DNA of 64,000 bases from contig JAFWCU010000034.1 in NCBI GenBank assembly GCA_017534305.1, positions 102,183-166,182 of the forward strand, written 5' to 3'. Below are positions 1-9,375 of this stretch, piece by piece (the first letter of the stretch is position 1; every line of letters starts with the position of its first letter). The notes beneath the pieces were generated by a model. That model saw only the letters and a program-made list of their open reading frames with translations. It was not told the DNA's origin and did no database searches. The translations under genes and the position numbers were made by a program. This DNA comes from Clostridia bacterium (GTDB lineage: Bacteria; Bacillota; Clostridia; TANB77; CAG-465).

Positions 1-476
1 ACTTTGGCAATTCCAAAGTCTGTTACTTTTGCAACAAGATTTTGATTTAGTATTATATTTTGAGGTTTTATATCTCAGTGAACAATATGTGCTTTATGTG
101 CAGCTTCAAGAGCTGATGCAATTTGTGCTGCAATTTTTAAAGTTAGTTCACTAGATAGAGGTCCTTTTTCTTCTATATAATCTTTAAGAGTTTTACTTTC
201 TAATAGTTCCATAACTATATAGCTAATACCTTTATCTTCTCCAACATCAAAAACTGATACTATATTTGGATGTATTAGAGAAGCTGCACTTTGAGCTTCT
301 GTTCTAAATCTTTTTACAAATACTTCATCTTTTGAGTATTCATCTTTTAATACCTTAACTGCTACATATCTATTTAATAAATTATCTCTGGCTTTATATA
401 CTGTGGCCATTCCACCTTTTCCGACCACTTGAATAATTTCATACCTACCAGCAAGGATTTTACCAATTAATTCCAT
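1..476 (-). pseudogene. prkC: PrkC-type Ser/Thr protein kinase, N-terminal part, with in-frame TGA
   Basis: N-terminal catalytic domain of a Hanks-type membrane kinase, running off the left edge. Visible: glycine loop GKGGMATVYKARD, the VAVKVLK lysine, and hinge VMELLES. Around residue 133 the catalytic loop reads H-stop-DIKPQNI, because codon 77-75 is TGA where PrkC proteins carry Arg or Cys. The same frame then continues cleanly through VTDFGIAK (the DFG motif) to base 1, so the lesion is a single codon. Fourteen bases separate it from the PP2C stop upstream, the usual phosphatase-kinase pair that acts in the stationary phase, on the cell wall and in spore germination. A good ribosome site (AAAGGGGAG) precedes the ATG. 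TGA is a stop elsewhere in this window. No stem-loop typical of a selenocysteine element is obvious after it. The extracellular PASTA part lies outside the window. Confidence 0.85.
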
Positions 477-489
477 AAATGTCTCCCCT

Positions 490-1227
490 TTATATTTCTA
501 TAACTATTACAGTTACATTATCTGCGCCACCATTACGATTTGCATTATCCACTAAAGCATCTGAAAGTGTCATAAAATCTGATGATTTAATGATATCTAA
601 TATATTATCATTTTTAACCATATTTGTTAGCCCATCTGAGCAAAGAAGTAAGAAACCATTTTCCTTAATAAGTGAATCTACCTTTACCTCGATACTACCA
701 AATATTCCAAGTGCTTTTGTTAAAACATGCTTTTGTGGATGATTTTTAGCTTCAGATTTATCTATAATCTTTTTTCTTACTAATTCATTTACATACGTAT
801 CATCTACAGTTACTTGTTCAATATTTTCTTTATCTTTATCTATATAATATAATCTACTGTCTCCTACAGATTCATAGTATAGTTTATTATTTATTTTTGC
901 AACTAACACTGCTGTTGTTCCCATTCCTTTATAGTTTGGATTTGTTATTTGCATGTTAAATATTTTTTCATTTGCAATTTTAATTACACTTACTAAAAAA
1001 TCTTGTATTTCGTCTTGATTTGATTGTTTTAGTTTTTCAATATTTGCTTCGAAATTATCTCTAATACAATTTACTGCAACTTTACTTGCTACTTCGCCAC
1101 TAGAATATCCGCCAAGTCCATCGCATACAACAAACAAAGCATTTTCATCGTCATAAATTCTAGCATATAAGTTATCTTCATTATTTTCTCTTTTAAGTCC
1201 AACGTCTGTTCTAGCCGTATACTTCAT
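490..1227 (-). CDS. prpC: PP2C-family protein phosphatase (PrpC/Stp)
   Basis: Metal-dependent Ser/Thr phosphatase of 245 residues that reverses phosphorylation by the adjacent PrkC kinase. The family motifs appear in order: DVG and NED near residues 8-18, CDGLGGY around 35-41 (metal-binding Asp), GMGTTAV, GDSRLYY, CSDGLT and the C-terminal GGADNVTVIVI. Length is normal for bacterial one-domain PP2C. No signal peptide or membrane segment, so it is cytoplasmic. It follows rlmN by about 55 bases and precedes prkC by 13 bases, the conserved Firmicute order rlmN-prpC-prkC; rsmB, usual upstream, is absent here. Confidence 0.95.
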   Translation of the reverse strand: MKYTARTDVGLKRENNEDNLYARIYDDENALFVVCDGLGGYSSGEVASKVAVNCIRDNFEANIEKLKQSNQDEIQDFLVSVIKIANEKIFNMQITNPNYKGMGTTAVLVAKINNKLYYESVGDSRLYYIDKDKENIEQVTVDDTYVNELVRKKIIDKSEAKNHPQKHVLTKALGIFGSIEVKVDSLIKENGFLLLCSDGLTNMVKNDNILDIIKSSDFMTLSDALVDNANRNGGADNVTVIVIEI

Positions 1228-1282
1228 AATTTCACCTCTTCATATTTATTTTACTAGTAAACAAAACAATTTTCAAGGGTTT

Positions 1283-2362
1283 TTAGTCATTAGATGACTC
1301 TGTGTATTTTTTATCTTCAAACTCATCTGTTTTGTCTATATATTTTTTTCTTAATTGTCCACATGCAGCATCTATGTCTGAACCTAGTTCACGTCTTACT
1401 GTTGTTACTACTCCACATGAATTTAATGTATCCATAAAGGCTTGAATATGATCTTCTGGAGCCTTTTTATATATACCATTTTTTATTTCATTTACAGGTA
1501 TTAAATTTACATGTGCAATCATTCCACGAAGTAGTTTTCCTAGAGCTAGTGCATCTTCTTTTGAATCATTTTGTCCATAAATTAGTGCATATTCAAAAGA
1601 TATTCTTCTTCCTGTTAATCTAATATATTCTTTACATGCATCAAGTATTTCTTTAATTGTATATTTATTTGCAATTGGCATTGTTTGTCTACGTTTTTCA
1701 TCTGTTACTGCGTGAAGTGAAATAGACAATGTACATTGTATATTTTCTTGTGCTAATTTATATATATTTGGCACTAAGCCGCAAGTAGATAAGCTTATGT
1801 GTCTTGCACCAATATTTAATCCTAATGGGTAATTAATTAATCTTATGCTTTTTACTACGTTATCATAATTGTCTAATGGCTCTCCAATACCCATATATAC
1901 AATATTAGATATTTTTTCTCCGCTGTATTTTTCTACAGTGTGTAGTTGTCCTTCAATTTCTGAAGCATAAAGACTTCTAACCCATCCCTCTTTAGTTGAT
2001 GCACAGAATTTACATCCCATTTTACATCCTACTTGGCTTGATACACAAATAGTATTTCCATGGTGATATTTCATAAGTACAGATTCTATTGCATTATGAT
2101 CTGGTAATTCTATTAAAAATTTCATTGTTCCATCTTTTTTAGATGTTTGGCACTCTATTACTTTAAGTTCAATAATATATGCTTTCTCTTCAAGTTTTTC
2201 TCTTAAAGCTTTAGATATATCTGTCATTTCATCAAAAGAAGTAACTGCAACTCTATGAAGCCATTTAAATATTTGCTTTGCATGAAACTTTTTTTCTCCT
2301 AATTCTTCTATAAATTTTTCTAGTTCTTCAAAAGTTAATTCGTTAATGTTTATCTTTTCCAT
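1283..2362 (-). CDS. rlmN: Dual-specificity 23S rRNA/tRNA adenine-C2 methyltransferase RlmN
   Basis: Radical-SAM enzyme that methylates C2 of A2503 in 23S rRNA and A37 in some tRNAs; 359 residues, normal length. The cluster motif is visible as GCKMGCKFC (CxxxCxxC) near residues 115-125, and the SAM-binding GIGEP segment follows. The two mechanistic cysteines appear to be the one in the GCKFC neighbourhood and the C-terminal one in DAACGQLRKKY. The N-terminal helical region resembles other RlmN proteins. AGGAGA precedes the ATG. It starts the translation/signalling cluster rlmN-prpC-prkC. Confidence 0.96.
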   Translation of the reverse strand: MEKININELTFEELEKFIEELGEKKFHAKQIFKWLHRVAVTSFDEMTDISKALREKLEEKAYIIELKVIECQTSKKDGTMKFLIELPDHNAIESVLMKYHHGNTICVSSQVGCKMGCKFCASTKEGWVRSLYASEIEGQLHTVEKYSGEKISNIVYMGIGEPLDNYDNVVKSIRLINYPLGLNIGARHISLSTCGLVPNIYKLAQENIQCTLSISLHAVTDEKRRQTMPIANKYTIKEILDACKEYIRLTGRRISFEYALIYGQNDSKEDALALGKLLRGMIAHVNLIPVNEIKNGIYKKAPEDHIQAFMDTLNSCGVVTTVRRELGSDIDAACGQLRKKYIDKTDEFEDKKYTESSND

Positions 2363-2423
2363 AACTTCTCCTTAAATTTAACATATATATAATACTACAA
2401 GTTGACATATTTTTCAAGAAAAT

Positions 2424-2454
2424 ATAAAAAGAACCCTAATATTTTAGAGTTCTT
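2424..2454 (-). terminator. Intrinsic terminator after MazG-like gene
   Basis: Ten-base arms at 2445-2454 and 2429-2438, with one G-U pair, followed on the minus strand by a T run at 2430-2426. The stop codon of the MazG-like gene lies in the loop. Confidence 0.7.
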
Positions 2455-2755
2455 CTGCATTTTCTATTCTTTCATAACTATTGCCTTTTTTAATATATTT
2501 TCTTTTTGCATTTATTTCCATTTTTTTAACTATTTCATCATGAAGATCATATCCTAGTATTTCACTTAATCCTAATAGATATATTCCTATATCTGCAAGC
2601 TCTGAGCCTAAATCTTCTTTGTTTTTATGATAGGCATCATATGCTTCTGCAACTTCGCCATATAAATAACAAAATTCCATTGGAACATCTGTTACATTAA
2701 ATCCGTGTTTTATTTTATTTTCATATACTTTCTTTTGCATTTCTTTTAAATCCAT
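2444..2755 (-). CDS. MazG-like nucleotide pyrophosphohydrolase
   Basis: A 103-residue protein of the all-alpha NTP-pyrophosphatase superfamily (MazG/MazG-like/dUTPase-2). The metal-binding pattern is recognisable: GEVAEAYDAYHK in the first motif helix and GSELADIGIYLLGL in the second, giving the E..E...E..D set. It probably hydrolyses non-canonical or excess nucleoside triphosphates; the substrate cannot be read from sequence. It lies 9 bases downstream of fmt and ends in a terminator, so it is likely the last gene of that transcript. Confidence 0.75.
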   Translation of the reverse strand: MDLKEMQKKVYENKIKHGFNVTDVPMEFCYLYGEVAEAYDAYHKNKEDLGSELADIGIYLLGLSEILGYDLHDEIVKKMEINAKRKYIKKGNSYERIENAEEL

Positions 2756-2764
2756 AATGACCTC

Positions 2765-3721
2765 CTATATGAACTTATCTAACATATTAAATCTATTTCC
2801 CGCAAGAAACGCTTTAATATCCATTCTTTTTGCGTTTTCTGGTTGAATTATTTGTATTTTTACATATCCATCTGCACATCTGATAGATAATTCGTCTTTT
2901 CCAAGTATGTATATATCTCCAGGTTCAACAGTTCTATCTATTGAATCGTCTACTACATATTCTACTGCAAACACCTTGTATTTTCTTCCATCTTCTAGTT
3001 CCATATATGTTCCTGGAAATGGTGATAGCCCTCTTACAAAGTTAAATATTTCTCTTCCGTTTTTACTAAAATCTATTTTTGTCATCTCACGTGAAATCAT
3101 TGGAGCAATTGTTCCTTCTTCTGGTTGTGGTATTCTTTCAATAGTTCCTTTTACTACACCATCTAAAGTTTCTACAAGTAATTTTGCACCAATTACTTTT
3201 AATCTATCGTGTATTGATTCAAGATTGTCTGTATCTTCAATTTTTGTTTCTGCTTTAAGTAGCATGTCTCCAGTATCCATTCCAGCACCCATAAACATTG
3301 TAGTGATACCTGTTTTTTCTTCTCCGTTTATAATAGCCCATTGCATTGGAGCTGCACCTCTATATTTTGGAAGAAGTGAGCCATGAACATTTATTGAGCC
3401 ATATTTTGGTACATCTAGTATTTCTTGTGGAAGAATTTTTCCATATGCAACAACTGCAATAAAATCTGGATTTAGTTCTTTAAGATTATTAAGTACTTCT
3501 TCATTATTTCTTACTTTTTTTGGTTGAAATACAGGAATGTTTTTAGATAGTGCATATTCTTTTACGCTTGATGCTTTTAGCTTCATTCCACGTCCAGATG
3601 GTTTGTCTGGATTGGTATATACTCCCACAATATTAAATCCTGCTTCGTATAATTCTTTTAATGACTCCTGTGCAAATTCTGGAGTTCCCATAAATACTAC
3701 TCTTATATCTTCTCTTTGCAT
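2765..3721 (-). CDS. fmt: Methionyl-tRNA formyltransferase
   Basis: Transfers a formyl group from 10-formyl-THF to initiator Met-tRNA; 318 residues, full length. N-terminal Rossmann-like formyltransferase domain with FMGTPEFA at the start, the folate/catalytic segment HGSLLPKYRGAAP (catalytic His) around residue 107-119 and the catalytic Asp in GAGMDTGDML. The C-terminal OB-fold tRNA-binding domain begins near residue 205. AGGAGG precedes the ATG. Def, the enzyme that removes the formyl group, lies 1 kb upstream on the same strand; folD, which supplies the cofactor, is also in this window. Confidence 0.97.
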   Translation of the reverse strand: MQREDIRVVFMGTPEFAQESLKELYEAGFNIVGVYTNPDKPSGRGMKLKASSVKEYALSKNIPVFQPKKVRNNEEVLNNLKELNPDFIAVVAYGKILPQEILDVPKYGSINVHGSLLPKYRGAAPMQWAIINGEEKTGITTMFMGAGMDTGDMLLKAETKIEDTDNLESIHDRLKVIGAKLLVETLDGVVKGTIERIPQPEEGTIAPMISREMTKIDFSKNGREIFNFVRGLSPFPGTYMELEDGRKYKVFAVEYVVDDSIDRTVEPGDIYILGKDELSIRCADGYVKIQIIQPENAKRMDIKAFLAGNRFNMLDKFI

Positions 3722-3736
3722 ATTACTCCTCCTATT

Positions 3737-3769
3737 AAAAAAGATTAAGATAGACTTTATCTTAATCTT
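3737..3769 (-). terminator. Strong intrinsic terminator between the def transcript and fmt
   Basis: Perfect 12-base arms (3769-3758 and 3752-3741) with a 5-base loop, followed by a T run on the minus strand. It separates the upstream hypothetical gene from fmt, so fmt probably has its own start or depends on readthrough. Confidence 0.85.
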
Positions 3770-3776
3770 CTTATTC

Positions 3777-4679
3777 TTATATTTTTACTTCTACATTTTT
3801 ATATACAAGTTTATTGTCCTCTATAGTAAATGTAATTTCAACTTTACCAATATTAGTTTTGTCTTCAAGTGAGCATAAAATGTATTGTGATGTTACAAAT
3901 TCAAGAATTCCATCATTATCTACATCTTTAAATTCAAAACTTGAAATTTTATCTCTAAGATAAGTTTCTCTATATTTTGCTAAGTCTACATTTGCTTCAT
4001 TGAAGTCTAGTTCTATTTCTTTTGTATATTCTTTTAGATATGATTTGTTATAGTTATCTAGTGTAACTTTTAGTATATTTTGATTATCTTCTTTTTTTGA
4101 AGTATATATTGTATATCCTAAAAACTCTTCACTTGTTGTATTTTTGGTAATATCTATAACAGCATTTTGCATATCTACTATATCTTTTTCATTTAATTTA
4201 AGCAATTTTACATTTCCCATTGAGTCATTAATTAAATAGTATTTTGCTTTTTCATCTACAGATATTCTTAATCTAACATCTGAACTGAAATTCATTTTCG
4301 TATCATATTTGGCAATTTGTTTAGTATCGCCATCTATTATATAAAAGACTACGTTATTGTATAGTTCTATAGTTGAATTAAGTACATCTTCGCTACTTCT
4401 TTTTTCTTTTCCTGTAATAAATACAAAATCTGATACCTTGTCTGCATTGATGTCTGTTTTATATGCTCTAATTACAGTATTATCTTCTAAATCCATCATC
4501 TTAGCAATTTCTTTTTCATATACAATTCTTAAGCCTGCCTCAGATGCACCAAATTTATATATTACGCCAACAACTATTCCTATAATAACAAATACTGTTA
4601 CAAGTATTATTGCTTTCTTTAATCTTTTAAACGAAAATGTAAATCCTAATTTTTTAAACATTTCAGATAATTTATTCAT
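3777..4679 (-). CDS. Membrane-anchored protein with calcium-loop-like repeats, function unknown
   Basis: I do not recognise a specific family. The 300-residue protein has a short basic cytoplasmic head, one hydrophobic segment near residues 24-46 and a long extracellular part. That part contains two acidic loops, TDINADKVSDFVFI and DVDNDGILEFV, which resemble DxDxDG calcium-binding loops in VCBS/FG-GAP beta-propeller proteins. AAAGGTGG precedes the ATG. It follows def by about 20 bases and ends in a strong terminator. The fold assignment is inference. Confidence 0.7.
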   Translation of the reverse strand: MNKLSEMFKKLGFTFSFKRLKKAIILVTVFVIIGIVVGVIYKFGASEAGLRIVYEKEIAKMMDLEDNTVIRAYKTDINADKVSDFVFITGKEKRSSEDVLNSTIELYNNVVFYIIDGDTKQIAKYDTKMNFSSDVRLRISVDEKAKYYLINDSMGNVKLLKLNEKDIVDMQNAVIDITKNTTSEEFLGYTIYTSKKEDNQNILKVTLDNYNKSYLKEYTKEIELDFNEANVDLAKYRETYLRDKISSFEFKDVDNDGILEFVTSQYILCSLEDKTNIGKVEITFTIEDNKLVYKNVEVKI

Positions 4680-4700
4680 TTTACCACCTTTATCTTTTGG

Positions 4701-5171
4701 TTATTTTTGTTCTTCTACTCTGTCTAAAAATACTATACCGTCTAGATGATCAATTTCGTGTTGTAACACTACAGCTTCAATATCTTTAGCGTTGATTTTT
4801 TTCTTCTTTCCTTTTGTATCCATGTATTCAACTGTTACTTTTTCATGTCTTAACACTTTTTCATACACGTCTGGGAAAGAAAGACAACCTTCTTCAACTT
4901 CAATCATTGTTTTAGATCTTGATGTAATTACAGGGTTGATTAAAATATGTGGTTCTGGCTTTTCATCTTCTTCAAAATATTTAATATCGTAAACAATTAC
5001 TCTTTTTAATATTCCTACTTGAGATGCAGCTAAACCTATACCATCGTATTTATACATTGTATCTAGCATATCTTGACCTAATTCTAATATTTTTTCTGTA
5101 ATCTCTTCAACTTCTCTACATTTTTTTGAAAGAATTTCGTCTCCTTCTTTTCTTATTTCTCTGATAGCCAT
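4701..5171 (-). CDS. def: Peptide deformylase
   Basis: Removes the N-formyl group from nascent proteins using a divalent metal; 156 residues, typical for type 1. All three family motifs are visible: GIGLAASQVG (motif 1), EGCLSFP with the metal-binding Cys (motif 2) and QHEIDHLDG with two metal-binding His and the catalytic Glu (motif 3). It lies about 20 bases downstream of ftsK and is followed by the membrane-anchored hypothetical gene, apparently co-transcribed. Confidence 0.97.
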   Translation of the reverse strand: MAIREIRKEGDEILSKKCREVEEITEKILELGQDMLDTMYKYDGIGLAASQVGILKRVIVYDIKYFEEDEKPEPHILINPVITSRSKTMIEVEEGCLSFPDVYEKVLRHEKVTVEYMDTKGKKKKINAKDIEAVVLQHEIDHLDGIVFLDRVEEQK

Positions 5172-5193
5172 TTAATATTCTTTTCCTTCCTAA

Positions 5194-7704
5194 TTATAAT
5201 TCTATATCTATATTTGATTTTCTTGGTGTGTCTTCTACCATTGATGCTACATTTTCTGTATTTACAACAGCATTTTGTCCTGTTGTTTCTTCTTCTGTAT
5301 CTGTTGCTGAGCTTTGTCCGCCCATTTTTAATTCCTGCCACTCTTCTTTAGATATTAAAACTTTTCTTGCTTTACTTCCATCATATCCTGAAATTAGTCC
5401 TCTTGCTTCCATTTGGTCTACTATTCTTCCAGCTCTTGAGTATCCAATTTTAAATCTTCTTTGAAGCATAGAAGCAGAAGCAGTTCCTGTATCCATAACT
5501 AGGTCTATTGCTTCATCTAGTAATACATCTGCATCATCTTGGCTGTCACTTTCTTGTGCTTGACCTTTGTTATCTGGATTGTTTACTGTTTCTATAGATT
5601 TAATAATATCTTCGCTATAAGTAGCATTTGAATTTGCTTTAATATTTTCTACAATACTTTCAATTTCACTATCTGAAATGAAAGTACCTTGTATTCTTAA
5701 TGGTTTATTTTCTCCAACTGGATAATATAGCATATCTCCTTTTCCAAGAAGTTTTTCTGCTCCACCCATATCTAGAATTGTTCTAGAGTCTACTTGGTTT
5801 GAAACAGTAAATGCAATTCTTGATGGAACGTTTGCTTTGATAAGACCAGTAATAACATCTACAGATGGTCTTTGTGTTGCAACAATTAAGTGCATTCCAC
5901 AAGCTCTTGCTTTTTGTGCTATACGACAAATTGCAGTTTCAACATCATTTGGTGCAACCATCATTAAGTCTGCTAACTCATCTATTATGATAACCATTTG
6001 AGGAAGTTTAATTCCTCCTTCTTGTTTTTCTATTAGTTCGTTATATGCTTTTAAGTCTCTTACACCATGTTCTGCAAATAGTCTATATCTGTTTTCCATT
6101 TCTTGTACTGCCCAGTTAAGAGCTCCGGCTGCTTTTTTACAATCTGTTACAACTGGAATTAACAAGTGTGGAATACCATTGTATCCAGATAATTCAACCA
6201 TTTTTGGGTCTACAAGTATCATTTTAACTTCACTAGGTTTTGCTTTGTATAGTATTGAAACTATAATTGAGTTAATACATACAGATTTACCAGAACCTGT
6301 AGTACCAGCAATAAGCATATGAGGCATTTTAGATATGTCTCCTACACATACTTCTCCTGCTGCATCTTTTCCTAGTGCAAAGCAAATTTTAGATTTGTGT
6401 TTTCTGAATGCATCTGAATCTATTACTTCTCTTAAAAGAACTGATTCAGGTTGTGCATTTGGTATCTCAATACCTACAGCTGCTTTTCCTGGAATTGGAG
6501 CTTCCATTCTTATACTTTTTGCAGCTAAGTTTAGAGCAATATCATCTGTAAGAGAAACAATTTTAGATACCTTAACACCAGTTGAAGGTGTTAATTCATA
6601 ACGAGTAACTGTTGGTCCTTTTGTTATGTTTGTAACTCTTGCGTCTACTCCAAATGAAGCAAGTGTCTTTTGAAGTCTTACAGCAACAGCATGAATTGCT
6701 TTTCTATCAAAAGATTGCCCTTCTTTAGGTTCACTAAGAAGATCAATTGGTGGAAATTCATAATTTTCATCTTCAACATGTGCTGTATGATCTATTGTTA
6801 GTACTTCTTTTACAGATTTATCTTCTTTTTCTTCTTTTTGAAGTTTGAAGAACTGATCACGTTTTTGTTTTCCTTGGATTTCTGCTTCACTTGGTTGTCC
6901 ACCTAGTTTAGAGAAATCAAACTCAACTTGTTCAGTTCTATCTATGTTAAGGTTAGCATCAACATTTGATGAACCTTGCTCTCTAAGTTTTTATTGTTTT
7001 TCTTCTTCTTCTCTTTCAATTCTTGCTTTTTCTCTTCTAGATAATTTAGGTGTTTTATCTCCAAAATTATCTGTATAATCATATTTTTTAACATCATCAT
7101 TTCTAAATAATGTGTTAATAAATGAATTAAGATGGTCTACTACATAGTTAAATCCATATGCAATATTACCAAAGAATTGTTTAAATGAAATATTGTATAA
7201 GAATAGGAATAATACAAATGTTAATAGTGGCATTATAATTCTAGTTGGGACAATGCCAATTAACCCTGCAACTGCACCACCAATAAGTGTTCCAATTGCA
7301 CCACCCATATTCTTTCCAGCAATTCCTACATTTACAGCATCTGTAATTTCTTTTACTGGATTTGAGTATATAGATAAACTAGACTCGCTAAACGCAGTAA
7401 GAGTTGCTGCAATAAAAGCTATTACAACAATCCCATTTCTTAAACTTCCTAGAGCATCTATTTTCTTTTCTGAAATAATACAATATGTTCCAACTGCCAC
7501 TAAAACTAGTGGGAATATATATGCAGTATTTCCTAGTGCACCTAAGAATACTATTTTAAAAATTTGCGCAATACTTCCGACATTTTTAAATGCCATAAAT
7601 ACTAATAACACTAAACCAAGTATTATAAAAACTCCACCAAGAACACTATTTGAGATAGTGCTTTGTTTAGATTTTTTACTTGGTCTACCTCTTTTTCTTC
7701 CCAT
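5194..7704 (-). pseudogene. ftsK: FtsK/SpoIIIE DNA translocase interrupted by one in-frame TAA
   Basis: Septal DNA pump that clears chromosomes from the division or sporulation septum. Codons 1-237 hold a basic start (MGRKRGRPSKK), four membrane segments (about residues 20-170) and a charged linker. At 6993-6991 the frame hits TAA. The same frame then runs on without further stops for about 600 codons: GPTVTRYEL, the AGTTGSGKS Walker A loop, DELADL Walker B, the ATQRPS motif and a C-terminal gamma winged helix ([17 protein letters not shown]). Total would be about 836 residues, normal for the family. There is no ATG, GTG or TTG between the stop and the ATG at 6507, which lies inside the motor, so the second half has no good start of its own. 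A ribosome site (AGAAGAGG) precedes the first ATG. Confidence 0.9.
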
Positions 7705-7727
7705 TAAATCACAACCTCTTCTAATTA

Positions 7728-8165
7728 TTATTTTAACTCTCTTCTGTTGTTATGAACAATGTCCATAGCTTCTCTTAAAACATTTTCTACTCTTTCTAAA
7801 ACGTTGTCTGCATATTCTCTTGTTCCATCTGAGATTTCTTTAGAAACTTTGTTTGCGTTTTCTATTATTTCTTCTTTTTGTGCTAATGCTTGTTTTGTTA
7901 TTTCGTGTTCATCTATTAAATTTATTATTTTTCCTTCAGTTTCTTTTAGTACTTTTTGTGCTTCAAGTTCAGCATCAGAGATAATTCTTTGTCTTTCTTC
8001 TTTTACCCATTTTGCTTGTTTTAATTCATCTGGTAATTTAAGTCTAATATCCTCAATAATGTCTCTTAATTCTCCTGCATCTACCATAACCTTAGTTGAA
8101 AATGGTACCTTAGAACTTGATTCTAATATTTCTTCTAAACTCTCTAACAATGTGAATACTTCCAT
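7728..8165 (-). CDS. Conserved coiled-coil protein (DivIVA/ATP-synthase-B-like), function unknown
   Basis: A 145-residue, highly charged, mostly helical protein with a central coiled coil (about residues 50-130, rich in E, K, Q and A). There are no membrane segments or catalytic motifs. Similar small helical proteins occur next to rsmD in Clostridia and are often labelled ATPase or ATP-synthase subunit B-like, but I cannot assign a job. It lies 6 bases after rsmD and 24 bases before ftsK, with GGAGGTAG before its ATG, so it is co-transcribed with them. A cell-division role is only a guess from position. Confidence 0.75.
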   Translation of the reverse strand: MEVFTLLESLEEILESSSKVPFSTKVMVDAGELRDIIEDIRLKLPDELKQAKWVKEERQRIISDAELEAQKVLKETEGKIINLIDEHEITKQALAQKEEIIENANKVSKEISDGTREYADNVLERVENVLREAMDIVHNNRRELK

Positions 8166-8171
8166 ATTTTA

Positions 8172-8759
8172 CTACCTCCATTTATACAACATCAAAACTA
8201 CATTTCCATAAGCTCGCTCATCAATACATTGCAGATTTTTAAAACTTTTTAGAACGTCTGCCTTATTATTTTTTTCTAGCTTTAAAAGAAAGTTTTTATC
8301 TGTTTCATATACTATTATGCCATTCTTTTTTAAAACTTTATCTTCAGACTCAGATATGAAATTTAATGAATCTATTGCTAAATTACTATCATATGGTGGG
8401 TCTAAAAATATTACGTCAAATAGCTTGTCTTCTTTTACAATTTGATTCAAGCATTTTGCATAATCTTTCTTAGTTATTTTAACATATTCTCCAGTATTAG
8501 TCAACTTAACATTAGACAATATTGTAGAAATACTAAGGCTTTCTTTGTCGTTTATCCAAGCAAAGCTTGCACCTCTACTTATTGCTTCAAGTGCAAGGTT
8601 TCCTGTGCCTCCAAACAGGTCTAGAATTTCGCCCTCATCTATATAGCTGTCTATTATTGAAAACAGTGCTTCTTTAACTCTATCTAAAGTTGGTCTTGTC
8701 TTTTCTGTTTTTGGGCTATTAATTCTTTTTGCTTTAAATTTTCCAGCTATTATTCTCAT
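8172..8759 (-). CDS. rsmD: 16S rRNA (guanine-966-N2)-methyltransferase RsmD
   Basis: SAM-dependent methyltransferase acting on the small ribosomal subunit. I start it at MRIIAGKFKAKR (8759), the conserved family N-terminus, rather than at a longer open frame that overlaps the upstream gene; the ribosome site GGAGGGATAAC lies just before. The product is 195 residues. Motifs: R.TLDRVKEALFSI, SAM-binding LDLFGGTGNLALEAISRGA, and the target-base motif FLDPPY. Only one base separates it from the ProX gene upstream. Confidence 0.93.
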   Translation of the reverse strand: MRIIAGKFKAKRINSPKTEKTRPTLDRVKEALFSIIDSYIDEGEILDLFGGTGNLALEAISRGASFAWINDKESLSISTILSNVKLTNTGEYVKITKKDYAKCLNQIVKEDKLFDVIFLDPPYDSNLAIDSLNFISESEDKVLKKNGIIVYETDKNFLLKLEKNNKADVLKSFKNLQCIDERAYGNVVLMLYKWR

Positions 8760-8760
8760 G

Positions 8761-9249
8761 TTATCCCTCCACTTCCATAAAAAGTAGAGTTTTGTTATAT
8801 TCATCCATAATTTTTTGTATGTTTTTCTCATCAAAAGCAATACTTGCTGTATTATCATTTGGATGGAATGATACGAAACCTGCTCCAACTAATTCTTTAT
8901 CTAACACAAATGTAACATCTGTATCTGGTGCTCCAATTACATTTAGAATTGAAACAGAACCAGGCTTAATATGAAGTTTTTCCCATAGTTCGTCCTCATT
9001 TCCAAAAGATAGTCTTGAAGACCCTAGTCCATCAGATATTTTCTTAAGATCTGCTTTTTTATCTACTGGAAGCGATACAAGATAATAATTGTGTTTTTCT
9101 TTATCTCTTAAGAACAAGTTTTTGCATTTAATACCACAAAAATCTATATCTTTTACTTTATATTCGTCTGCAACTCCAAAAAGTGCAGGGTGTTTTACTA
9201 ATTTGTATTCAATGTTTAATTTTTCAAAAACTTCTATTACTTCTTCCAA
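8761..9249 (-). CDS. YbaK/ProX-type aminoacyl-tRNA deacylase
   Basis: Stand-alone trans-editing domain (162 residues) that hydrolyses mischarged tRNA, in this clade usually Ala- or Cys-tRNA(Pro). Family features: the KHPA segment near the N-terminus, an invariant-type lysine in KCKNLFLRDK and GSVSILNV. The start is a TTG with AGAAAGGA nine bases upstream; no in-frame ATG sits nearby. It abuts rsmD and follows a terminator, so it heads the ProX-rsmD-coiled-coil-ftsK-def run. The exact substrate is inferred from the family. Confidence 0.85.
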   Translation of the reverse strand: MEEVIEVFEKLNIEYKLVKHPALFGVADEYKVKDIDFCGIKCKNLFLRDKEKHNYYLVSLPVDKKADLKKISDGLGSSRLSFGNEDELWEKLHIKPGSVSILNVIGAPDTDVTFVLDKELVGAGFVSFHPNDNTASIAFDEKNIQKIMDEYNKTLLFMEVEG

Positions 9250-9310
9250 AACAAAAATCCTTTCTATTTTTACACATATATGATACTACAAAACCTTGAT
9301 TAATTCAATG

Positions 9311-9355
9311 AAAAATGGAATAAGAAACCTAAAAAAACTAAATTTCTTATTCCAT
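9311..9355 (-). terminator. Intrinsic terminator after pyrimidine-nucleoside phosphorylase
   Basis: Perfect 13-base arms (9355-9343 and 9327-9315) with a 15-base loop and a short T run on the minus strand. Confidence 0.85.
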
Positions 9356-9375
9356 AAAAGTCTATTTTTGTATTT

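Noticed and set aside
75..77. Selenocysteine or tryptophan decoding of TGA in PrkC
   Set aside because: Other genes in the window end in TGA, and no stem-loop suited to selenocysteine insertion follows; error or mutation is simpler.
479..742. Plus-strand open frame opposite the PP2C gene
   Set aside because: Lies opposite a well-supported gene, has no ribosome site, and its composition is that of the complement.
5153..5341. Small minus-strand frame inside the end of ftsK
   Set aside because: Overlaps the ftsK gamma domain in another frame; no ribosome site.
8760..8888. N-terminal extension of RsmD
   Set aside because: Overlaps the ProX gene; the conserved RsmD start MRIIAGKFKAKR has its own ribosome site.
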